From NCBI GenBank assembly GCA_016930435.1, contig JAFGGQ010000168.1, positions 1 to 33,676 of the forward strand: a DNA stretch of 33,676 nucleotides, read 5' to 3'. The first letter of the stretch is position 1. Every line of letters starts with the position of its first letter. Below the pieces are notes generated by a model. The model worked only from the letters and a program-made list of their open reading frames with translations. It had not been told where the DNA came from and searched no databases. Origin of the DNA: a bacterium (GTDB lineage: Bacteria; UBP14; UBA6098; JAFGQG01). Of this stretch, positions 26,429-33,676 are shown in pieces. Made by a program: the position numbers and the translations under genes.

Positions 26429-28225
26429 ATGTGGAAGCCTAAAAGCAAAATTCTTGCCCTTCTATTACTTTTCTTTTACCTTACAAGCGGGTTATTTGCA
26501 AAGGAGAATGACCCCATTTTTCAGGCTTTAAATGACGAGATGATCCGGTCTTTAAATGAGCTTAAAATGCAAAATTTAGAGAAACCATATTTTATTTCCT
26601 GCGGTATTCAGGAAAGACAGTCCGTCGAAATTGAAGCTTCATTCGGGGCAATATTGAACAGCGATTCGGACCATTACCGGGAGCTGGCAATCGATCTGAG
26701 AATCGGCGACTATAAGTTTGACAATTCCAATTATGGTATGGACTTTATGAATATCATGGTCGGGGGAGGCGGACCCTTTGATATGGATTATAGCAGCACA
26801 AAAAAGGTTACCCTTGACAATGATTATGACATCCTCCGTCACCAGATCTGGTATGAAATGGACGGGGCCTATAAACAAGCCCTGGAGGATTATGCCGGAA
26901 AAAAGGCGGCCTTATCAGGTGCTCCCCAGGAGGAAGATGCTCCCGGGGATCTCAGCCAGGAGCAACCCCAGGAATATTATGAACCCCCATTAGAATGGAC
27001 CATTGATAAAATGGTGTGGGAAAATAATCTAAAGGAAGTATCAGCCGTCTTTAACAACTATCCTTTTATTAAGGAATCCTATGTGCATTTCAACGCAGTC
27101 AATAACCGCAATTATATCCTTAACACAGAAGGGACCAGGGTAGTTTTCAATGATCTTAGCTTCACGGTCTCTATTTCGGCTATGATGCAGGATGAAGATG
27201 GTTTTCAGAGAGGGGATAATTACAGTGTTTATGGCTTCGAGCAAGGCGATCTGCCTTCACTGGCCGAGTTAAAAGCGGAAGCTGAAAAATTGGCCCGGGG
27301 CTTGCAACGGCTCAGCGATGCTGATACAATTAAGTATTATGTCGGTCCGGTTCTCTTTGAGAAGGATGCTTCTATCTCTTTATTCAGCAATCTTTTAGCT
27401 AAGAAATTAATTGCTTTTGATCTACCCGTTGTGGAGGCAAGTCAGTCGATGTTCATGAAGCCCCTGATGGAACAAATGGGAATGGGGGATAATATCGGAA
27501 AAAAGATTGCTGCCGGTTTTATTTCCATCTATGATGATCCCACAATTGTTGAATATAAAGGGATAAAATTAGCGGGGCATTACAAATACGATCTGGAAGG
27601 GGTCATTGCTCAGCGTGTGGTGCTCTGTGAAAATGGTATTTTAAAGCAGGTTCTTAATCATCGCAAACCGACTAAAAAACAACCCACTTCAAACGGACAC
27701 GCTTTGCTGGGCAGCCCCGGTGGCAATGTAAAACCATCCATTAGCAACCTGTTCATTAAGGCAGAGGAGACAATCTCAAGTGAAGGGCTTATCGAGCAAT
27801 TCAAACAGAAGTGTTTAGAGAACGGCTTGGAATATGGTTTGATCATTCGTAATTTTTATACCCCCTCTTCCGAGAAGGAATTAATGAAATCGGTATTCAG
27901 TTCGATTATGAGCATTGGAGGAGGGGGCAAGCTGAATATTCCCATGGATCCTCTTTATATATATAAGATCGATCTGGAAACGGGAAATGAGACCTTGCTG
28001 AAAAATCTGCAGATTGACAATCTTGATGATAATTCTCTGAAGGACATCATACTCGCTTCAGAGGAGGAATACCTTTTGAATCGTGGTAGTACGACTTTGG
28101 GCAGTTCGATAGGGGTTGCCATCGTTGCGCCTGAAATGATAGTGATTGATGATCTGGAACTTTCCTGGAAACAGCCTTCTTCAGAGGAAAAGCCATACCT
28201 CCCAAATCCCAGTTTTGAGAAGTGA
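26429..28225 (+). CDS. Exported TldD-like protein with destroyed zinc site (TldE-like partner?)
   Basis: A 598-residue paralogue of the TldD-like protein at 15500. The signal peptide (ILALLLLFFYLTSGLFA, cleavage after Ala24) is again clear. The alignment is evident throughout: opening ENDPIFQALNDEM against ENPLLKAMEEEL; FGAIL; the AGFISIYDDPTIVEY block; HYKYDLEGVIAQRV. At the zinc site the HEIFGH of the partner is SNLLAK (Ser320, Asn321, Lys325), and the distal Cys segment is RGSTTLGSS. All three ligands and the catalytic Glu are gone, so it cannot be a zinc protease of the known type. In E. coli, TldE likewise lacks the motif and pairs with TldD. A structural partner or substrate-holding role is inferred. 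GGAGGAA lies before the ATG. An acidic Gln/Glu/Pro-rich insert occurs near residues 165-190. Confidence 0.85.
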   Translation: MWKPKSKILALLLLFFYLTSGLFAKENDPIFQALNDEMIRSLNELKMQNLEKPYFISCGIQERQSVEIEASFGAILNSDSDHYRELAIDLRIGDYKFDNSNYGMDFMNIMVGGGGPFDMDYSSTKKVTLDNDYDILRHQIWYEMDGAYKQALEDYAGKKAALSGAPQEEDAPGDLSQEQPQEYYEPPLEWTIDKMVWENNLKEVSAVFNNYPFIKESYVHFNAVNNRNYILNTEGTRVVFNDLSFTVSISAMMQDEDGFQRGDNYSVYGFEQGDLPSLAELKAEAEKLARGLQRLSDADTIKYYVGPVLFEKDASISLFSNLLAKKLIAFDLPVVEASQSMFMKPLMEQMGMGDNIGKKIAAGFISIYDDPTIVEYKGIKLAGHYKYDLEGVIAQRVVLCENGILKQVLNHRKPTKKQPTSNGHALLGSPGGNVKPSISNLFIKAEETISSEGLIEQFKQKCLENGLEYGLIIRNFYTPSSEKELMKSVFSSIMSIGGGGKLNIPMDPLYIYKIDLETGNETLLKNLQIDNLDDNSLKDIILASEEEYLLNRGSTTLGSSIGVAIVAPEMIVIDDLELSWKQPSSEEKPYLPNPSFEK

Positions 28226-28253
28226 TCATGCAGATATTAAAGGCGCATATATT

Positions 28254-28289
28254 GTCAGGGATTTGAAGAGAGATTACGGAAATCCCGAC
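28254..28289 (+). terminator. Hairpin after the secreted block, possible terminator
   Basis: GTCAGGGATTT (28254-28264) pairs with AAATCCCGAC (28280-28289), ten base pairs with one bulged A and a 15-base loop. TGTCATTTT follows. The T-run is short, so it is a weak intrinsic terminator candidate. Its place, 28 bases after the last gene of the secreted block, supports it. Confidence 0.4.
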
Positions 28290-28364
28290 TGTCATTTTAA
28301 ATGCAAATAGAATGGTAATCCAATCAAGATGACATTTAGCTGAATATCGATATAAGGGAGCCCA

Positions 28365-29543
28365 ATGAATATAGAAGAGAACTTATCCGGCCAGAGTTCC
28401 ATTAATGAAGATAGTTTTGAAATAGAGTTAAACCATGGCGACAATATAATCGGGATCAATATGGAGATCAGCAACAGGATACATCTTATCGATCTGATGT
28501 TGAATGCCTTACAGATAACCTATCGCGGCAAAATACCTGTGATACTCAAGAGGATCCATTTTACATTGCTGAATGATGGTTCTCCGCTTCATGAATTAGT
28601 TCTCAAGGAACGGTTGCTGGAGGAGGAGATCTGTGGAGTTTATCAATATATTACTTCTAATAAAGATAATCCAAATCATCTTAAGGTAGTTTTCGGCTCG
28701 GATAATTTTTTTAAGATTAGACAGCTTACTTCAGAGATCAACCTGGAGTCCGGTCAATCCATCGGGATTATCAACAAGCATTTTTCTTTACAAACCGGAG
28801 AGAAGGTTGACGCTCTGGAGATTTCGGTATTAGGTAAAACCCTGGATGATAAATTTCTGTATTCTTCACAGGTATTCAAATACAACGTTTACAAAAACCG
28901 GCAAAAGCTGCTTTTCCCTTTAGGGGGCACCTGGTTATCCTGTAATAATTTTGATTATATTTATGCACATCGAAGATGTTGGTCGCAGGAATTTGCCCTG
29001 GATTTTGTTCAGTTAAGTATTGATGGCAAATTATTTAAAGGACAGGAGCCTGGTTTAAACGAGAATTGGGCGTGTTACGGGCAGGATGTTTATGCTCCCG
29101 CCGACGGTGTGGTAGTGGATATAGTTGATGGTATTCCCGATAACCCCGGTGGATTTGCCAGCCGGCTGCCAGGAAATCAATTAGAGGAAATCTATAAACA
29201 ACGGGGTTTCAAAGCTGTAATGGCGGGTAACTATATTGTTTTGGATCATGGTCAAGCCGAATTCAGTTTCCTGGCTCACCTTCAACCTTTCAGTCTAACC
29301 GTAGAGCTTAATGATAAGGTCAAGGCCGGACAACTCCTGGGCCGTATCGGGAATAGCGGCAACTCCGATGCTGCACATCTTCATTTTCAGTTGATGAATG
29401 GCCCCGATTTCCTTACAGCGAAAGGGTTGCCCATGGTTTTTAACAACCTGACTGATATAAGCGGTGCTCCCGTATCCTTTATATATCCCAATAATTCTAT
29501 TATAAGCACTTCCGGTGAGAAAAAACCAAAAAAGAATAGTTAA
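28365..29543 (+). CDS. M23-family metallopeptidase without signal peptide
   Basis: A 392-residue protein with a C-terminal LytM/M23 domain. M23 enzymes are zinc endopeptidases that usually cut peptidoglycan cross-links or peptides. The metal site is complete by pattern: His202 and Asp213 (segment HRRCWSQEFALDF), His305 in LAHLQP, and His338/His340 in AHLHFQ, after the usual VYAPADGVVVDIVDG and GRIGNSGNS turns. The N-terminal ~190 residues form a beta-rich domain that I do not recognise. There is no signal peptide or membrane segment, unusual for a cell-wall enzyme. It may act inside the cell or leave by another route. AAGGGAG is four bases before the ATG. The stop codon overlaps that of the convergent amidohydrolase gene. 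Confidence 0.85.
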   Translation: MNIEENLSGQSSINEDSFEIELNHGDNIIGINMEISNRIHLIDLMLNALQITYRGKIPVILKRIHFTLLNDGSPLHELVLKERLLEEEICGVYQYITSNKDNPNHLKVVFGSDNFFKIRQLTSEINLESGQSIGIINKHFSLQTGEKVDALEISVLGKTLDDKFLYSSQVFKYNVYKNRQKLLFPLGGTWLSCNNFDYIYAHRRCWSQEFALDFVQLSIDGKLFKGQEPGLNENWACYGQDVYAPADGVVVDIVDGIPDNPGGFASRLPGNQLEEIYKQRGFKAVMAGNYIVLDHGQAEFSFLAHLQPFSLTVELNDKVKAGQLLGRIGNSGNSDAAHLHFQLMNGPDFLTAKGLPMVFNNLTDISGAPVSFIYPNNSIISTSGEKKPKKNS

Positions 29544-30913
29544 ATAATTGCCGGAATAAACCTGCCACGCGGAATTTGCGTTTTGATCACGTAATTTTCT
29601 ACCATAATTTCACCGCGCCTGATCACCGTTTCGGGATAACCCTTTACCTTCATTCCCTCATACGGGCAGAAATCAGTATTCATGTGTAATCCTGAGCTGG
29701 AAAGGGTCACCTCCCGGTCAGGATCGAAAATTACCAGATCCGCATCACTGCCCTTTCTAATTACTCCTTTGCGAGGGTAGAGCCCGAAGATCTTAGCCGG
29801 ATTTGTACAAAGCACCCTTACCAAATCATTTACGCTATATCCCCTTTCCCGAACCGCTTTTTGGTACATTAAGGGCAACAAGGTTTCTATTCCCGGAAGC
29901 CCCCCTGGCACCCTGTAAAATTCATCCTTATGCCTTTCCTTCTGTTCTTTCCAAAACGGGCAGTGATCGGTTGCAATGACATCTATATAACCCTTTTGCA
30001 AGGCATCCCACAATGCCGACTGGTCTTTTTTGTTCCTGATCGGCGGAGTAGTCACAAAATTAACTCCATCCGGGGAGCGATAATTTTCCTGGTCTAACAG
30101 GAGGTACTGAGGGCAGGTTTCCAGGAAGACAGGCCATTCAGACAGCATTTTTTGCTTTGCAGCTAATTCTATCCCCTGAGCAGAACTTATATGGACGATG
30201 TAGAGTGGACATTTTGCTTTTCTATTTAGATCAATTGCCTGTTGAATACCCTGCGATTCGCTGTGTGGATCCCTTGAGCGTGAGTAATGCCAGTATTCCT
30301 TTTTACCATCCCTGATAAGTGCCTGGGTCTGCTGGTGAACAAGATCGTCATCTTCAGCGTGGATCATTAAAAGTCCGCCGTTACTATTAATTTGTTCCGC
30401 CAGAAGCAAATAGTGATCCTTACTGATCATCATCCCGGTTTCACGGTAGGTAAAAAAAACCTTAAAGCTCGTTACACCTTCCCTTATCATTGCAGGAATT
30501 TCTGCAAGAGTGTTATCTGACCAGGATGTAACATTGCAGTGCAGCCCATAATCTGTAAAGGTTTTATTATCGGCTTTACTTTTTCGGCGCTGCAATGCGC
30601 AATATAGAGTCTCACCCGGTTCTTGTACAGTGAAATCCAGGATAGTCGTTACACCGCCCATAATAGCAGCACGGGAACCACTCGTGAAATCATCTGATGA
30701 CCAGGTGCCAGAAACAGGGATACCAAGATGAGTGTGAGCGTCGATAATCCCGGGGAACACGATCCGGTTACGTGCTTCCAGTACATAACAATCATCAACT
30801 TCATCAAGAGCACAACCGATCTCGGCGATCAAACCTTCTTCTATCCTCAGATCACGCTTAAAAGCACCTGATTCAGTTACTATATATCCATTTTTAATAA
30901 GTAAGGCTTTCAT
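29540..30913 (-). CDS. Dihydropyrimidinase/hydantoinase-family amidohydrolase
   Basis: About 457 residues. The family opens cyclic amides such as dihydrouracil or hydantoins, in pyrimidine breakdown or related pathways. Metal ligands are all visible: DAHTHLGIP (two His), the carbamylated Lys in TSFKVFFTY, His in MIHAEDDDL, His in YIVHISSAQG, and Asp in IATDHCPF. The pattern ETCPQYLLLD, NPAKIFGLYPRKG and the C-terminal PRGRFIP place it nearer dihydropyrimidinases than dihydroorotases or allantoinases. I chose ATG 30913 (MKALLIKNGYIV), where homology begins. Upstream in-frame starts at 30946 (ATG) and 30976 (TTG) would only add an unrelated leader. The ribosome binding site is weak in every case. 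No dihydropyrimidine dehydrogenase or beta-ureidopropionase is nearby, so the true substrate is open. Confidence 0.88.
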   Translation of the reverse strand: MKALLIKNGYIVTESGAFKRDLRIEEGLIAEIGCALDEVDDCYVLEARNRIVFPGIIDAHTHLGIPVSGTWSSDDFTSGSRAAIMGGVTTILDFTVQEPGETLYCALQRRKSKADNKTFTDYGLHCNVTSWSDNTLAEIPAMIREGVTSFKVFFTYRETGMMISKDHYLLLAEQINSNGGLLMIHAEDDDLVHQQTQALIRDGKKEYWHYSRSRDPHSESQGIQQAIDLNRKAKCPLYIVHISSAQGIELAAKQKMLSEWPVFLETCPQYLLLDQENYRSPDGVNFVTTPPIRNKKDQSALWDALQKGYIDVIATDHCPFWKEQKERHKDEFYRVPGGLPGIETLLPLMYQKAVRERGYSVNDLVRVLCTNPAKIFGLYPRKGVIRKGSDADLVIFDPDREVTLSSSGLHMNTDFCPYEGMKVKGYPETVIRRGEIMVENYVIKTQIPRGRFIPAII

Positions 30914-31114
30914 TTTGCCGGTTTGTTTCCATTTTTCAAATATCATTAATCTATCTGTCAGAAGGCGAAAATTCAAACATATTTTTAGTTTTTTACTACT
31001 TTTTTTATTTTATTATTTACAACCAATTTATAGCAGCTATTTTTTGTGGCATAAGTTAGTTAATATAATGGGACTAATAGCTCCCCCTGAAAATAAGAGC
31101 ACTAAGGAGGATAG

Positions 31115-31663
31115 ATGACTCGCGATGAAGCCCGGGCTTTAGTGGAGAAGACAGTCAGCAACCGGAATCTGGTCAAACATATGATCGCTACCGAGGCAGC
31201 CATGCGGCAGTTAGCCATATATTTTGATGATGATGAGGACACCTGGGGTTTAACCGGATTACTGCATGATCTTGATTATGATGAAACCCAGAGTGATTTT
31301 GCAATGCATGGAGTAGTTGCTGCCCGGATGTTAGAAAAGCTGGGCCTGGACAAGAAGATCATCCAGGCAGTCAGGGCCCACGTTGGTCATAAGGGATACG
31401 AACCAAAATCCAGAATGGACTGGGCTCTTTACGCAGTGGATCCGCTTACCGGTTTAATTGTTGCCGCGGCTCTCATGCATCCTAAGGGATTGAAGGAAAT
31501 GGACGCTAATTTTGTGATGAGACGTTTCGAAGAGACCCGTTTTGCGGCTGGAGCAAATCGTGACCAGATCAAAAAATGCGCCAAGATCGGTCTGGAACTG
31601 GATGATTTCATAACTATTACCTTAAATGGGATGAAAAAGGTTGCTAACCTTTTAGGGATATAA
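31115..31663 (+). CDS. HD-domain hydrolase-like protein
   Basis: A 182-residue cytoplasmic protein of the HD/HDIG phosphohydrolase superfamily. The first His (VKHMIATEAAMR), the HD pair in GLLHDLDYD, and a later Asp in the DWALYAVDPLTG helix are the expected metal ligands. Short free-standing proteins of this size are common and mostly uncharacterised, with nucleotide or phosphate-ester hydrolysis the usual guess. A strong AAGGAGG (31104-31110) lies four bases before the ATG. The gene is first of a plus-strand trio; its stop codon TAATG overlaps the start of the next gene by one base, so the two are translationally coupled. A TATAAT sequence at 31064-31069 may be its promoter, but the -35 box is poor. 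Confidence 0.88.
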   Translation: MTRDEARALVEKTVSNRNLVKHMIATEAAMRQLAIYFDDDEDTWGLTGLLHDLDYDETQSDFAMHGVVAARMLEKLGLDKKIIQAVRAHVGHKGYEPKSRMDWALYAVDPLTGLIVAAALMHPKGLKEMDANFVMRRFEETRFAAGANRDQIKKCAKIGLELDDFITITLNGMKKVANLLGI

Positions 31664-32091
31664 TGAAGGCTTGTTTCTTCACAATTTTAATTGCAATATT
31701 AGTATTATCATCAAACTCAGGATTATGTCAAGATAAATATCTGGTAGAAAAGCACTCAGTTTACTTCAGTCAGGTAAATCCAAAAAGCGCTTCGAGCAGT
31801 CCGGACACCCTGGCCCCTTTTAGTTCCCATGACTATTTTTTTTCACCGGACAAGGCATCGCACCTGGTTTTATCAGCTTTAATAGTAGGGCTAAGCTATA
31901 ATATTTTATCAGAACAGGACCTGATCCGAAACAATGATCAACGACGCAAGGCATCGGGGGGAATCGCGCTTGGGATTGGTTTGGGCAAGGAACTCTACGA
32001 TGCTCTGTCCAGTCAGGGTGAAGCCAGTATGAAGGATGTTCTTGCAGATCTTTTAGGGATAAGCCTGGGAATTTACCTTTTCACTCAATAA
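31663..32091 (+). CDS. YfiM/DUF2279-like exported or membrane protein
   Basis: A 142-residue protein with an N-terminal signal (LIAILVLSSNSGLC). The mature part carries a DKASHLVLSALIVG segment, then a glycine-rich hydrophobic helix and the C-terminal GKELYD...SMKDVLADLLGISLG. This arrangement (Asp-Lys-x-x-His, then Gly-Lys-Glu, then Lys-Asp-x-x-Ala-Asp) is that of the YfiM/DUF2279 family, distantly like VanZ. Its function is not known. The cysteine near the signal end (Gly-Leu-Cys-Gln) might be a lipidation site, as in some YfiM proteins, but the lipobox is imperfect. It is coupled to the HD gene by a one-base overlap. Confidence 0.7.
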   Translation: MKACFFTILIAILVLSSNSGLCQDKYLVEKHSVYFSQVNPKSASSSPDTLAPFSSHDYFFSPDKASHLVLSALIVGLSYNILSEQDLIRNNDQRRKASGGIALGIGLGKELYDALSSQGEASMKDVLADLLGISLGIYLFTQ

Positions 32092-32093
32092 AA

Positions 32094-33407
32094 TTGAGCA
32101 ATCATATTTCACATGAAAAGCGGAGGATATTCAGTTGGATCCTCTATGATTTTGCCAATACCATGTTCTCCATGAACGTGGTCACAATGTATTTCCCATT
32201 ATGGATAACGTCCACCCTGGGCAAGGAAGATATCTGGGTGAGCATGGCAAACTCCATCTCCATGGCATTGGTAGCATTAACGATACCTGCAATGGGTGTG
32301 CTTTCGGACCGGAGTCGGAGGAGAACACCTTATCTCTTCGGTTTAACCGCAACGAACCTCTTTTTCACCGCATTAATTGGTGTTATTGGGCTCTCCGGTT
32401 TACCTTTGCAAGCCAAGCTGGTAATGGGTATAGTAGCCTTCATTGCTGCTAATTGGGCTTATCAGGGGGCATTACCTTTCTATAATTCCTTGTTGCCCCA
32501 GGTAACCCAACCCCACAGGTATGGCAAAGTAAGCGGATTAGGGGTATCACTGGGATATGTGGGAGCTATTCTCGGATTGCTTCTGGTTATGCCTTTCAAT
32601 GAAGGACAGCTATTGAACTGGGACATCCCCTTTATCCCGGGTTGGGGCCGCGAAGCTACCTTCCTGCCCACTTCCCTGTTCTTTGCACTTTTCTCCATCC
32701 CTACTTTCGTGGTGTTATGGGAACGAAAGAGCCGGATTAGCACCCCTAAAGTTTCTTTGAGGAAGGCATATTCCCAGCTCTGGGAGACCCTTCGGGATTC
32801 TCAGAAATACCCGGGGATACTACGTTTTCTCGTAGCAAAGTATTTTTACGAGGATGGAATTCAAACCGCTATTATTTTTATGGCCGTTTATGCCGAAAAA
32901 GTTATGGGATTCCCTGACTCGGTAAAAATACCGTTCTTTATTGTTGCCACAATGGGAGCAACGATTGGATCCTATCTGGGAGGCTTCATTGTTGATAAAC
33001 GAGGAGCCAAAAACACCCTCCAATTGGTACTTATAGGTTGGGTGTTGGCTTTGGTTATCCTGGTGATAATCCAGAACAGATATGCTTTCTGGATACTTGG
33101 ATGCTTAATCGGCGCATTAATGGGCTGTGTCTGGACCTCTGCCCGGCCGCTTTTAATTCAGCTTTCACCCCCCGATTGTCTGGGCCGCTTCTTCGGCCTA
33201 TATGCCCTATCGGGAAAGGTCGCTGCTATCTCGGGGCCCATCATCTGGGGATTAGTAGTTAAATTCCTCAGCCCTTATGGCGACCAGGTACGCTATAAAG
33301 CCGCGGTAGGCGCCCTGGGAATAATGATCCTGACCGGATGGCTGATCATCCGAAAAGTGCCTGATATAAGCTATTCTATTCATTACCAAACTGATAACCG
33401 TTCATAA
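32094..33407 (+). CDS. Atg22/UMF1-type major facilitator transporter
   Basis: A 437-residue inner-membrane transporter with about 12 hydrophobic segments. The opening FSWILYDFANTMFSMNVV is the UMF1/Atg22 family signature; Atg22 exports amino acids from the yeast vacuole, and bacterial members have no firm substrate. The MFS loop between helices 2 and 3 is GVLSDRSRRRTPY. The C-terminal half includes GGFIVDKRGAKNT and GKVAAISGP. The reading frame begins with TTG two bases after the previous stop codon. No ATG exists upstream of the first membrane helix, so a TTG start is likely, helped by translational coupling because no clear ribosome binding site is seen. Confidence 0.88.
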   Translation: MSNHISHEKRRIFSWILYDFANTMFSMNVVTMYFPLWITSTLGKEDIWVSMANSISMALVALTIPAMGVLSDRSRRRTPYLFGLTATNLFFTALIGVIGLSGLPLQAKLVMGIVAFIAANWAYQGALPFYNSLLPQVTQPHRYGKVSGLGVSLGYVGAILGLLLVMPFNEGQLLNWDIPFIPGWGREATFLPTSLFFALFSIPTFVVLWERKSRISTPKVSLRKAYSQLWETLRDSQKYPGILRFLVAKYFYEDGIQTAIIFMAVYAEKVMGFPDSVKIPFFIVATMGATIGSYLGGFIVDKRGAKNTLQLVLIGWVLALVILVIIQNRYAFWILGCLIGALMGCVWTSARPLLIQLSPPDCLGRFFGLYALSGKVAAISGPIIWGLVVKFLSPYGDQVRYKAAVGALGIMILTGWLIIRKVPDISYSIHYQTDNRS

Positions 33408-33676
33408 TCAGGGGTTATTGATCGCTTTATTATCATTAACATCCAATAACATCAATACCTTTTTATTCCCTGACGAATGTCGTTTTGGGATTTATTTACC
33501 TTGTTTTTTAATCCCGCAAGGGATTATGTGAAATTAGCCCATCAATCAAATAGCGCCGTTTCTTTTCTTCACCTTATGTTCTCTACCCATCATCCCGTAA
33601 AATGCAGTTGATAATGTTGAATGTAAGTTATATATTTGATGAACATGTATTTATGAGTATTACGAATTGAACAAAA
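33408..33676. other. Right-end non-coding stretch
   Basis: No gene recognised. A perfect hairpin TAATCCC-GCAA-GGGATTA (33509-33526) with a GNRA-type loop is preceded, not followed, by T residues, so it is not a terminator in either direction by the usual rule. The rest is AT-rich. Confidence 0.4.

Noticed and set aside
30914-30976. Longer amidohydrolase starting at TTG 30976
   Set aside because: The extra 21 residues do not resemble the family; homology starts at the Met encoded at 30913.
33509-33526. Perfect hairpin with GCAA loop as terminator of the transporter gene
   Set aside because: T residues lie before rather than after the stem on the plus strand, and A residues follow it on the minus strand.
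1-33676. CRISPR arrays, tRNA or rRNA genes, transposases, integrases, prophage genes
   Set aside because: None seen on reading both strands; the fibre-like gene alone does not make a prophage.

Overview
This window reads as chromosomal DNA of a Gram-negative-type bacterium. It is most likely from an uncultured lineage of the FCB group and its neighbours (for example Cloacimonadota, Marinimicrobia, Zixibacteria, KSB1 or WOR-3-like bacteria). The reasons are an LptE-type outer-membrane lipoprotein, a V/A-type ATPase subunit, and many large secreted proteins. Three of these share a C-terminal domain of the FlgD-like/type-IX-sorting kind, with a Pro-Asn-Pro-Phe-Asn start and a Leu-Leu-Lys end. 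The lineage is inferred from these traits and not proven. I see no tRNA, rRNA, CRISPR array, insertion sequence or phage module.

Left arm, minus strand (217-4552): a compact gene run hutI (imidazolonepropionase), lptE-like lipoprotein, UDP-sugar dehydrogenase, V-type ATPase subunit D, universal stress protein. The first genes overlap or nearly touch, so they probably form one operon of unrelated functions. A 631-base gap (4553-5183) follows, with a GC-rich dyad cluster that I cannot assign. Next is a secreted fibre-like protein with an S74/endosialidase-type chaperone tail (5184-7751). A minus-strand PurF homologue (7882-9294) lacks the N-terminal catalytic cysteine.

Central block, plus strand (9492-28225): eight consecutive genes, all with apparent signal peptides. 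They encode an M1 aminopeptidase, a subtilisin-like protease, an exported TldD metalloprotease homologue, a propeller-like protein, a small possible outer-membrane protein, two tandem paralogous Asp-box propeller proteins, and a second exported TldD homologue that has lost every zinc-site residue. The two TldD homologues bracket the four non-protease genes. This resembles a cell-envelope version of the TldD/TldE pairing and is the best candidate here for an undescribed system, although that role is inference.

Right arm (28365-33407): an M23 metallopeptidase with no signal peptide meets a dihydropyrimidinase-family amidohydrolase tail to tail, sharing a palindromic TTAA as both stop codons. 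Then come an HD-domain protein, a YfiM/DUF2279-like membrane protein and an Atg22/UMF1-type transporter, in a tightly packed three-gene plus-strand run.
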